A DNA stretch of 64,000 nucleotides, from contig NZ_CP123923.1 of assembly GCF_030450125.1 (NCBI RefSeq), forward strand, positions 2,604,001 to 2,668,000, read 5' to 3'. The position numbers and the translations under genes were made by a program. Of this stretch, positions 57,745 to 64,000 are shown in pieces (the stretch's first letter is position 1; the number at the start of each line of letters is the position of its first letter). The stretch comes from Streptomyces sp. WP-1 (lineage in GTDB: Bacteria; Actinomycetota; Actinomycetes; Streptomycetales; Streptomycetaceae). The notes beneath the pieces are model-generated. The model did not search any database. It had not been told where the DNA came from and was given only the letters and a program-made list of their open reading frames with translations.

Positions 57745-58584
57745 TCAGTGCCGGGCGCGGCGCACGTCGATGTTGCCGTAGCGGGTACGGGCGCGGACCT
57801 TGACGGTCTCCTCGGACGCTCCGGGAGCCCCGGAGACGGTGAGCGCGTTGCGCACATGCCCGCGTTCGGAGCTGACGTCGAGCCAGGCGGCGGTGCCCTC
57901 GCGGACCCCGACCTCGATGGCGCCGTGGGAGGTCTCCAACTGGACGCTGCCGCGCACGACTTCGGCGGCGCGCAGGGTGCCGTGGGCGGTGGTGGCGACG
58001 ACATCGCCCTCGGCGCACTCGATGTCGATGTCGCCGTTGGCGCCGCTCACCCGCAGCTCCCCGGTCACCACGCCGACGACCGTGCTGCCGTGCGAGTTCT
58101 TCAGGACGGCGGGGCCGTGGACGGTGCCGACGCGCAGGCTGCCGGAGCTGGTGGTGATCTCGGCGCCGCCCGCGACCCGGTCGACGCTGATCGAGCCGTG
58201 GGAGACGGTCAGCTTGAGCGGCCCGGCCGTATCGAGGCGGACGTCGCCGACCGAGGTCTTGACCCGGGCCTCGCCGAGCCCACCCTCCCCGAACACCTGG
58301 ACCCAGGAGCCGCTCACGTCGACGCGCGAGCCCGTGGGCAGTTCGACCGTCACCTCGACGGTGCCGGTGGGTCCGATGAAGGTGCGCTCCTTGGTCCGGA
58401 TGCTCAGCTCGCCGTTCGCATAGGTGACCTCGGTCTGCTCGGCGGCCCGTACGTCCTTGCCCCGCTTGCCGCCGGGCAGGACCTCCACGACGGTGTCGGG
58501 CCGGTCGCTCGCGACGAGGCGGAGGGAACCGGCGCCGACATGGGCGGTGACGGAAATGGGCGCGGGTGTGTCGAAAGCAGGCAT
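57745..58584 (-). CDS. DUF4097-family beta-strand repeat protein
   Basis: 279 residues, no signal peptide. A series of short beta-repeats with recurrent 'SG/HGSI/GDV' turns (for example 'VKTSVGDVRLDTA', 'SHGSISVDRVAGGAEITTSSGSLRVG' and 'ANGDIDIECAEGDV'), predicting a right-handed beta-helix as in DUF4097/adhesin-like proteins. In Streptomyces such genes often sit next to DrrAB exporters; role unknown. GAGGACGG precedes the ATG. Second gene of the operon. Confidence 0.85.
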   Translation of the reverse strand: MPAFDTPAPISVTAHVGAGSLRLVASDRPDTVVEVLPGGKRGKDVRAAEQTEVTYANGELSIRTKERTFIGPTGTVEVTVELPTGSRVDVSGSWVQVFGEGGLGEARVKTSVGDVRLDTAGPLKLTVSHGSISVDRVAGGAEITTSSGSLRVGTVHGPAVLKNSHGSTVVGVVTGELRVSGANGDIDIECAEGDVVATTAHGTLRAAEVVRGSVQLETSHGAIEVGVREGTAAWLDVSSERGHVRNALTVSGAPGASEETVKVRARTRYGNIDVRRARH

Positions 58585-58662
58585 GGCTGTGCCGTCCTCA
58601 TGAGTCCGTGGGGCGTCCCCGCTGGTGGGACGTGGTCTGAGTGAAGCGGTCGGGCGGGGCGG

Positions 58663-59172
58663 CTAGCGCACCCAGCCCGTGAAGCTCTGTCCGAACGTCT
58701 GGGCGGGCTCCGCGGGGCGGGGCCGGGTGCCGCCGTCGACCGCGGCCGACACGGCCCGTACGAGCCAGGCGTTGACGGACAGCCCCTCCCGGCTCGCGGC
58801 CTCCTCGGCCCGCGCCTTGAGCTGGGCCGGCAGCCGCAGGTTGACCCGGGCGGTGCCGCCCTCGTCGGTGTCGGCGGGCGCCTGCGAGGGCGCGGCCGGC
58901 CCGGCGGCGGCCTCGACGGGTCCGCCGGTCTCCGGCAGCGTCACCACGAAGTCGGGATCCAGCCCCCGCAGCCGCACATCGACCGAGCCGGGCGCCAGGT
59001 CCCGGGTGATCTCGTCCATCGCGGCGGACAGCACATTGAGCATCGTCAGCCGGGCCGCCGACTCCAGGGGGGCGGTCAGCCGCTCGGCCAGCTCCCGGGC
59101 GTCCTCGCCGCCCGCTTCGGCGGCGACGGAGAGTTCGCGACGGAGGTTGTCGACATAGGGGGTCAGGTCCAT
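58663..59172 (-). CDS. HicB/Arc-type ribbon-helix-helix regulator with N-terminal extension
   Basis: 169 residues. C-terminal residues about 115-150, 'TARVNLRLPAQLKARAEEAASREGLSVNAWLVRAVSAAV', form a ribbon-helix-helix DNA-binding domain. The N-terminal ~100 residues are helical and then beta ('DVRLRGLDPDFVVTLPETG'). No HicA-like toxin gene follows; the neighbours are DUF4097 and an ABC exporter, so this is probably the operon's repressor rather than an antitoxin. The ATG at 59172 has a palindrome exactly where a ribosome site would be, so the mRNA may be leaderless. Confidence 0.85.
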   Translation of the reverse strand: MDLTPYVDNLRRELSVAAEAGGEDARELAERLTAPLESAARLTMLNVLSAAMDEITRDLAPGSVDVRLRGLDPDFVVTLPETGGPVEAAAGPAAPSQAPADTDEGGTARVNLRLPAQLKARAEEAASREGLSVNAWLVRAVSAAVDGGTRPRPAEPAQTFGQSFTGWVR

Positions 59173-59174
59173 GA

Positions 59175-59198
59175 CGCCATCATGGCACCATGATGGCG
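59175..59198. promoter_or_regulatory. Perfect 24-bp palindrome at the RHH gene start
   Basis: CGCCATCATGG (59175-59185) and CCATGATGGCG (59188-59198) are perfect 11-bp arms around CA, two bases upstream of the RHH start codon. Position and symmetry fit an autorepressor operator. Confidence 0.75.
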
Positions 59199-59323
59199 CC
59201 ACACGCAAGGAGGAATGGCGTCACACGCACGGGAATCCGTGAGAATCGTCGATACCAAGACCCTGAACTGCGTAAACGCGCGAACGAAACCTCATGCGCC
59301 AAAGTGGCGCCGGGCGGCACCGT

Positions 59324-59356
59324 GTGGTGCCACATGACGCCACGTGGTGCCACATG
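59324..59356. repeat. 13-bp direct repeats resembling the RHH operator arm
   Basis: GTGGTGCCACATG occurs at 59324-59336 and again at 59344-59356, exactly 20 bp apart. The operator arm (minus strand) has the related GTGGCGCCATCATG, and another GTGGCGCC lies at 59304-59311. Possible extra binding sites in the 187-bp region between the LysR gene end and the RHH gene. Confidence 0.5.
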
Positions 59357-59359
59357 GTG

Positions 59360-60250
59360 CTAGGCGTGCGCCGGACCGGCGAACGCCCGGCGGCCGTACG
59401 CGAGCAGTTCGCGCACCGCCGGGCCCTGGCCGCCCTTCCAGACCAGCGCGAGCAGCGCGGGGGTCTCGACGTCCTCGATCAGGCGAGCGGTGAGCCGGTC
59501 GCCGTAGCGCGCGGCCATGGACTCGCTGAGGACGGCGACGGCGAGATCGCGGGCGGCGAGGCCGGCGATGGCGTCGGCGGCGGTGGCCTGGAGGGCGATC
59601 ACGGGGCGCAGGTCCCGCGCGGCGCACGCCCGGTCGAACACCGTCCGCAGCCCGGTGCCGGGCGGCATGCACACGATCGGGTGGGCGACCAGCTCGGACA
59701 GGGCGACCCGGGGCCGCGCGGCCAGCGGATGGCCGTGCGGTACGGCGGCGACGAGCCGTTCGCTGACGAGGGTCAGCGCCTCCAGGCCCTCCGGGGCCGC
59801 GGCCGCGGTGCCGACCAGCGCCAGGTCCACGGCCCCCGCGCGCACCCCCCCGACGAGCCGGTCGGAGTTGTCCTCCAAAAGCGCGAGCTCCACCCCGGGG
59901 TGGTCCCGGTGGAACGCGGCGAGGGCGTCGAACAGCGGCGTCACGGTGCAGCCGACGACCATCCCGACGGTGAGCCGGCCCCGGATCAGGTCGCTCACCT
60001 CACCCACCGCCTGCCCGACCGCCCCGGCCGCGGCGAGCGCGGTCCGGGCGTGGGCGAGCGCGGCCCTGCCCGCGACCGTGAGCGTGACCGTGCGCGCCGA
60101 ACGGTCGAACAGCTCGGCCCCCAGCTCCCGCTCCAGGCGGCGGATCTGGGCGCTGACACCGGACTGGCTGATGTGCACCCGCTCGGCGGCCCGGGTGAAG
60201 TTCCGCTCCTCGGCGACCGCGACGAAGTACTCCAGCTGCCTCAGCTCCAT
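59360..60250 (-). CDS. LysR-family transcriptional regulator
   Basis: 296 residues. N-terminal winged HTH 'ELRQLEYFVAVAEERNFTRAAERVHISQSGVSAQIRRLERELG' and a periplasmic-binding-like effector domain ('GRLTVGMVVGCTVTPLFDALAAFHRDHPGVELALLEDNSD'). Divergent from a SnoaL-like gene with a LysR-type site between them, so it probably controls that gene and itself. Inducer unknown. Confidence 0.93.
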   Translation of the reverse strand: MELRQLEYFVAVAEERNFTRAAERVHISQSGVSAQIRRLERELGAELFDRSARTVTLTVAGRAALAHARTALAAAGAVGQAVGEVSDLIRGRLTVGMVVGCTVTPLFDALAAFHRDHPGVELALLEDNSDRLVGGVRAGAVDLALVGTAAAAPEGLEALTLVSERLVAAVPHGHPLAARPRVALSELVAHPIVCMPPGTGLRTVFDRACAARDLRPVIALQATAADAIAGLAARDLAVAVLSESMAARYGDRLTARLIEDVETPALLALVWKGGQGPAVRELLAYGRRAFAGPAHA

Positions 60251-60269
60251 GACCCTGGATTCTAGTTCT

Positions 60270-60295
60270 CAGAAGTTCCATCTGTTGGACTTCTG
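60270..60295. promoter_or_regulatory. Inverted repeat between LysR and SnoaL-like genes
   Basis: CAGAAGT (60270-60276) and ACTTCTG (60289-60295) are perfect 7-bp arms separated by 12 bases, in the divergent promoter region. Expected shape for a LysR recognition site. Confidence 0.55.
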
Positions 60296-60370
60296 ATGGG
60301 CCCACGACCAGCCTGGGAGGCGTCGGCAGACACCACCGATGTCGGCAGACATCACGGACGAGGAGGAACC

Positions 60371-60736
60371 GTGCCGGAGTACGAGAAGGCCATGCGCCCC
60401 GAGGACATCACCCGCCTGTTCGTCGAGCGGTCCGACGCGGGGGACGCGGCCGGGGTCGCCGCCCTCTACGAACAGGACGCGGTGCTGGCGTACCCGCCGG
60501 GCGAGCGGACCGTGGGCCGGGAGGCGATCCGCGCGCTGTGGGAGAAGGTGCTGGCGAACCGGCCCCGGTTCGAGCCGGAGCCGCCGCTGCCCACGCTGGT
60601 CAGCGGCGGCATCGCGCTCACCGCGACCCCGCCGAAGGACGGCGCCGGCGCCCGCGCCCAGGTCGCCCGGCGCCAGCCCGACGGGAGCTGGCTGCGCCTG
60701 CTCGACCAGCCGGAGTTCGTGGCGCCCGCCCGTTGA
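60371..60736 (+). CDS. SnoaL/NTF2-like protein
   Basis: 121 residues from a GTG with AGGAGG just upstream. 'PEDITRLFVERSDAGDAAGVAALYEQDAVLAYPPGERTVGREAIRALWEKVL' is the standard SnoaL-like/DUF4440 opening of small cone-shaped proteins; the C-terminus ends 'DGSWLRLLDQPEF'. These act as isomerases, cyclases or binding proteins; no function is assignable. Likely regulated by the divergent LysR protein. Confidence 0.85.
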   Translation: MPEYEKAMRPEDITRLFVERSDAGDAAGVAALYEQDAVLAYPPGERTVGREAIRALWEKVLANRPRFEPEPPLPTLVSGGIALTATPPKDGAGARAQVARRQPDGSWLRLLDQPEFVAPAR

Positions 60737-60764
60737 GGATCCCGGCCCCCTGGAAACGTCCGGG

Positions 60765-61628
60765 TCAGGCCAGCCTGACCCGTGCCAGCTGGCGGGACTG
60801 GGCCACCAGCCGGTCCTCGCTGTCCCAGACCTCCGCGTCCTCCTCCAGGAAGCCGCCGGCGAGGTTGCGGGTGGTGATGGCGACGCGCAGCGGGCCCGGG
60901 GCGGGGCGGTGCCGGATGTGGGTCGTCAGTTCCACGGTGGGGACCCAGCCCTTGAGGCCCATCTCGAAGGCGGTCGGCGGCAGCGCGTCCACGGCCAGCA
61001 GCAGCGACAGCGGGTCGGCGTCACGGCCGTCCGCGAGGCCGAACCAGGCGCGCATCTCGCCCTTGCCGGAGGGCTGCCCGAGCGCCCAGCCGAGGGTGGC
61101 CGGGTCCAGCTTGAGCAGCAGGCGCTCGGTGATGGCCGAGGTGCCCTTGAGCGGGTCGGGGCCGTCGGCCGGGCCGAAGCACTGCTCGAAGGGCGGGATC
61201 GCGGGCGGCTTCGCGGTCGTACGGACGTCGTCGGGCAGGCCGGAAAGGTCGCCGTAGGAGGCGAGGACGCGGATGCGTTCGACCTCGTCGCCCTCGTCGT
61301 CGTACTGGAAGAGCGAGGCCTGGCCGGTGGAGAGGGTGCGGCCGGTGCGGACGGTCTCCGTGCGGATCACGGCCCTGCCCGGCCGGGACGCGGTCAGGTA
61401 GTGGGCGGAGATGGTGAAGGGGTCCGGGTGCGGAAGGGCGTCCCCGAGGGCCCGGCCGAGCACGGCCAGCAGATAACCGCCGTTGACGGCGCCGAGGATG
61501 GTCCAGCCGGCCGAGAGGTCGACGTCGTAGACCCCGGGCTCGCGGCGGACGACGGCGGTGTCGCGGTCGAACTCGCTGTCGCCGATCCGGGCCGGCGACG
61601 GGGAGGGCGCGGAAGCTGCTTCTGCCAT
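60765..61628 (-). CDS. Acyl-CoA thioesterase-like double hot-dog protein
   Basis: 287 residues. Two hot-dog domains: 'DVDLSAGWTILGAVNGGYLLAVLGRAL' with 'HYLTASRPGRAVIRTETVRTGRTLSTGQASLFQ' in the first half, and 'LTTHIRHRPAPGPLRVAITTRNLAGGFLEEDAEVWDSEDRLVAQSRQLARV' in the second, the pattern of TesB-like thioesterases. It probably hydrolyses an acyl-CoA. The ATG at 61628 lacks a strong ribosome site. Convergent with the SnoaL-like gene, 28 bases apart. Confidence 0.88.
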   Translation of the reverse strand: MAEAASAPSPSPARIGDSEFDRDTAVVRREPGVYDVDLSAGWTILGAVNGGYLLAVLGRALGDALPHPDPFTISAHYLTASRPGRAVIRTETVRTGRTLSTGQASLFQYDDEGDEVERIRVLASYGDLSGLPDDVRTTAKPPAIPPFEQCFGPADGPDPLKGTSAITERLLLKLDPATLGWALGQPSGKGEMRAWFGLADGRDADPLSLLLAVDALPPTAFEMGLKGWVPTVELTTHIRHRPAPGPLRVAITTRNLAGGFLEEDAEVWDSEDRLVAQSRQLARVRLA

Positions 61629-61786
61629 GGCTGAACGGTACAACAGGCAATTACTAAGCGGTAGCTTTTGGCGTTCCCACCCCTTGGCGTCACGGTAGGA
61701 TTACGGGAGGTGAGGTTTCGGCAATTTCTCGGTAAGTGTCAGGACACGTCCGTAACCCCGGGGCCTTGTTTTCCCTCTATCGGGAC

Positions 61787-63088
61787 ATGAGCCTCACCGG
61801 GACTCCGTTCCTCTACACGACCATCGTGCTGGCCGTGATCGCCCTCATACTGCCGCTTCTGCTGTGGTCGAAGATGCGCGGCCCCAAGCACCTGCGCACG
61901 GTCGCCCGCGTACTGATGCTGCTGTTCGCCCAGGGCACGGCCGTCACGCTGGTCTTCGTGCTGGTGAACAACCAGAACAACCTGTACGACAACTGGGCCG
62001 ACCTCTTCGGCACCGGCAGCCACGTCGAGCAGGCCGCCGACCTCGGCCGCGACGGCACCGGCGGCATAGCGGTCAAGCGCCTGCCCAAGGTCAAGCAGAC
62101 CTTCACGCAGGCCACCGGGCCCGGCATGCACTCCGCCGGCGGCGTCCGTGTCACCCAGCTCAAGGGCCGGGTCTCGGGCGTCGACGCCGAGGTCTACGTC
62201 TGGCTGCCGCCGCAGTACGACGACCCGGCGTACCGGCACAAGAAGTTCCCGGTGGTCGAGGTGCTGCCCGGCTACCCCGGCTCGGCGCGCGCCTGGTTCG
62301 GCTCGATGAAGGCCCATGAGCAGCTGCTGCCGCTGATGAAGAGCGGCCAGGTCGCCCCCTTCATCATGGTCGCCCCGCGCACCAATCTGCTGGCCGGTGT
62401 GGACACCGGCTGCGCCAACATCCCGGGGCAGGTCAACGCCGACACCTGGCTGAGCATCGACGTGCCCAAGATGGTCATGGACAACTTCCGTGCCCAGCCG
62501 GCCCCGCAGGGCTGGGCCGTCGCCGGGTACTCGGCGGGCGCCCAGTGCGCGGTCAAGCTGGCCGTGGCGCACCCGGACCGGTACAAGGCCGCGGTGAGCA
62601 TGTCGGGCTACAACGACCCGATCGGCGAGCGCAACTCGCTGGCCGCGCAGAACCCCACCCTGCGCGCCGAGAACAACCCGTACCTGCTGCTGAAGAAGGC
62701 CGCGGTGCCGCCGCCCATCGCGCTCTACCTCTCCGGCGAGTCCGGTGACGGCTACGAGGCGGGCATGGCCCTGGAGTCCGTCGCCAAGGCGCCGACCACC
62801 GTGCACGTGGTGTTCCTGCCGAAGAGCGCGGGCGGTCACACCATGGCGCTGTGGCGGCCGCAGGTGCCGGACGTGTTCCGCTGGCTCACCGTCCAGATGG
62901 GCCAGAGCCACGTCAAGGGCCGGGACCACTCCGTGCCCGGCCCCGGGACCGGCGTCGGCGCCCCCGCCGGGACGGCCGCCGCCGGGGCCACCGGCACTAC
63001 TCCTCGGTCACCGTCGAACGGCGGTTCCACGCACGCGGAGCTCGCCAGTGGAACCGCATCGCGAGGAGACGAAGCACAAAAGCGGTGA
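61787..63088 (+). CDS. Membrane-anchored esterase (antigen 85/esterase D-like alpha/beta hydrolase)
   Basis: 433 residues from the ATG at 61787. Two N-terminal membrane segments ('LYTTIVLAVIALILPLLLWS' and 'VLMLLFAQGTAVTLVFVLV'), then an extracytoplasmic esterase domain: 'VYVWLPPQYDD', 'FPVVEVLPGYPGS', nucleophile 'VAGYSAGAQCAVKLA' (GxSxG), Asp region 'LYLSGESGDGYE' and His in 'GGHTMALWR'. A Gly/Ala/Pro/Thr-rich tail of ~55 residues follows. Its last 92 bases overlap the convergent TRIC-channel gene. The start is uncertain (no strong site). Confidence 0.85.
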   Translation: MSLTGTPFLYTTIVLAVIALILPLLLWSKMRGPKHLRTVARVLMLLFAQGTAVTLVFVLVNNQNNLYDNWADLFGTGSHVEQAADLGRDGTGGIAVKRLPKVKQTFTQATGPGMHSAGGVRVTQLKGRVSGVDAEVYVWLPPQYDDPAYRHKKFPVVEVLPGYPGSARAWFGSMKAHEQLLPLMKSGQVAPFIMVAPRTNLLAGVDTGCANIPGQVNADTWLSIDVPKMVMDNFRAQPAPQGWAVAGYSAGAQCAVKLAVAHPDRYKAAVSMSGYNDPIGERNSLAAQNPTLRAENNPYLLLKKAAVPPPIALYLSGESGDGYEAGMALESVAKAPTTVHVVFLPKSAGGHTMALWRPQVPDVFRWLTVQMGQSHVKGRDHSVPGPGTGVGAPAGTAAAGATGTTPRSPSNGGSTHAELASGTASRGDEAQKR

Positions 63089-63656
63089 CGGCCGCGATCC
63101 CACTGGTGAGGGGGGTCAGCGCGTCGTAGCGGATGCACAGCACCACCATGCCCGCGCCGACCATCGCCGGGACCGCGTACAGATCGCGGTCCCAGCGCAG
63201 CAGCGAGGGCACCTCGTTGGCCACCAGGTCGCGCAGCACACCGCCGCCGACCGCGGTGGCCAGCCCCAGCGTCGCCGACGCGGTCAGGCCGAGGCCGTAG
63301 CCGTACGCCTTCGTCGTACCGCTGACACAGAACAGGCCGAGGCCGGCCGCGTCGAAGACGAGCACCGCCGTCTGGATCCGCTCCACGTGCGGATGCAGGA
63401 AGAAGACGACGAGCGTGGCGAGCAGCGGGGTGAGGAAGTACCCGAGGTCCGTGAAGGCGGCCGGGGGCAGGGCCCCGATCACCACGTCGCGGAAGAGCCC
63501 CCCGCCCAGCGCGGTCACCTCGGCGAGCACGGCGATGCCGAACACGTCGAAGTTCTTCCGGACCGCCAGCAGCGCGCCGGAGATCGCGAAGACGAAGATG
63601 CCGATCACGTCGAGCGTGTGCTGGACGGAGGGGCTGAAGAACTGTTGGAGCTGCAC
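62997..63656 (-). CDS. TRIC-type cation channel (YadS/UPF0126 family)
   Basis: 219 residues, about seven membrane helices made of two repeats. Each repeat carries the diagnostic GGGxxRD: 'TALGGGLFRDVVIG' in the first and 'TAVGGGVLRDLVANEVP' in the second. Prokaryotic homologues of trimeric intracellular cation channels (K+ permeable). GTG start. Its 3' end overlaps the esterase gene by 92 bases on the opposite strand. Confidence 0.92.
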   Translation of the reverse strand: MQLQQFFSPSVQHTLDVIGIFVFAISGALLAVRKNFDVFGIAVLAEVTALGGGLFRDVVIGALPPAAFTDLGYFLTPLLATLVVFFLHPHVERIQTAVLVFDAAGLGLFCVSGTTKAYGYGLGLTASATLGLATAVGGGVLRDLVANEVPSLLRWDRDLYAVPAMVGAGMVVLCIRYDALTPLTSGIAAVTAFVLRLLAMRFHWRAPRAWNRRSTVTEE

Positions 63657-63703
63657 CCTGACATTCTCACCTGTCGAGCGGGCTAAACCTTACAAAGCCA
63701 GGT

Positions 63704-64000
63704 TTACAGGGCGGGTTTACCTGTGGTGAACAGCCAGGTGTCGAACAGATCACCGAGCTGCTGTCCGCTGATCCGCTCGGCGAGGCGGATGAAGTCGGTG
63801 GTGTCCGCGTTGCCGTGCCGGTGCAGCCGGGTCCAGGCGGGGAGCAGCCGGAAGAACGCCTTGTCGCCGATCCGCTCGCGCAGCACCTGGAGGGTCATGG
63901 CGCCGCGGTCGTAGACGGCGTCGGCGAACATCGTGTCCCGCTGGGGGTCGGCGACCTCAGTCCGCCAGAAGGAGGAGTCGGCCGGGAGGGAGTCGTAGGC
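63704..64000 (-). CDS. M1-family metallopeptidase, C-terminal end (truncated by the window edge)
   Basis: The frame is open through the right edge. 98 residues are visible: 'AYDSLPADSSFWRTEVADPQRD', 'YDRGAMTLQVLRERIGDKAFFRLLPAWTRLH' and 'FIRLAERISGQQLGDLFDTWLFTTGKP', the closing helical part of gluzincin aminopeptidases, where 'YDRGAMTLQ' carries the conserved Tyr region. The HExxH site lies beyond the window. Catalysis is therefore inferred from family. Confidence 0.85.
   Translation of the reverse strand, partial: AYDSLPADSSFWRTEVADPQRDTMFADAVYDRGAMTLQVLRERIGDKAFFRLLPAWTRLHRHGNADTTDFIRLAERISGQQLGDLFDTWLFTTGKPAL

Noticed and set aside
58663..59172. HicAB toxin-antitoxin module
   Set aside because: Only the HicB-like RHH part is present; no small HicA-type toxin frame lies beside it, and the gene is in an exporter operon.

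Overview
This is a 64 kb stretch of a Streptomyces-type actinomycete chromosome. It has very high GC with GC-rich third positions, many GTG starts, strong GGAGG-type ribosome sites, TetR/LysR/CdaR-type regulators, and gene content matching the conserved chromosome core. The gene order (cimA, an orphan urease, ilvE, leuB, proline catabolism, serA-ilvC-ilvN-ilvB, gatB-gatA-gatC, ligA, mnmA) resembles, from memory, the SCO54xx-SCO55xx part of S. coelicolor. This is a recollection, not a search result. I see no tRNA, rRNA, CRISPR array, insertion sequence or prophage.

Layout. 1-3.8 kb: two divergent secreted glycoside-hydrolase genes around a palindrome, then a GPP34 protein. 3.9-15 kb: branched-chain amino acid genes (cimA, ilvE, leuB) interrupted by an operon of urease-like subunits (UreA-UreB fusion plus a divergent UreC), agmatine deiminase, two small unknowns, a TetR regulator and an MHS-type transporter. 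15-17 kb: a small accessory patch with a decayed oxidoreductase remnant and two unknown genes. 17-21 kb: proline catabolism (P5C dehydrogenase and proline dehydrogenase) with a divergent CdaR/PucR-like regulator. 21.5-27.1 kb: serA, ilvC, ilvN, ilvB, preceded by a 13-codon leader peptide and an attenuator. 27.1-35.8 kb: a GGDEF protein with a degenerate EAL domain, 2-hydroxyacid dehydrogenase, aldo/keto reductase, a lipoprotein sugar dehydrogenase and small proteins. 35.8-41.9 kb: an MMPL exporter and the GatCAB amidotransferase genes. 42-46 kb: cupin, DUF4267, TetR, and the c-di-GMP enzyme RmdB. 46-55 kb: ligA, a MetE-like protein, SDR, LOG, mnmA and cysteine desulfurase, with a complete TPP riboswitch aptamer between the last two on the opposite strand. 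55-64 kb: TetR, an RHH-DUF4097-ABC exporter operon with a perfect 24-bp operator-like palindrome, LysR, a thioesterase, an esterase, a TRIC channel and the end of an M1 aminopeptidase.

How the genes work together. Acetohydroxyacid synthase (IlvBN), KARI (IlvC), LeuB, CimA and IlvE supply branched-chain amino acids. IlvB is under translation-coupled attenuation, and CimA has a very similar hairpin in front of it. Cysteine desulfurase passes sulfur to MnmA for tRNA 2-thiolation and, in other contexts, to thiamine synthesis. The TPP aptamer lies between these two genes but reads antisense to both. This is the most unusual feature of the window.
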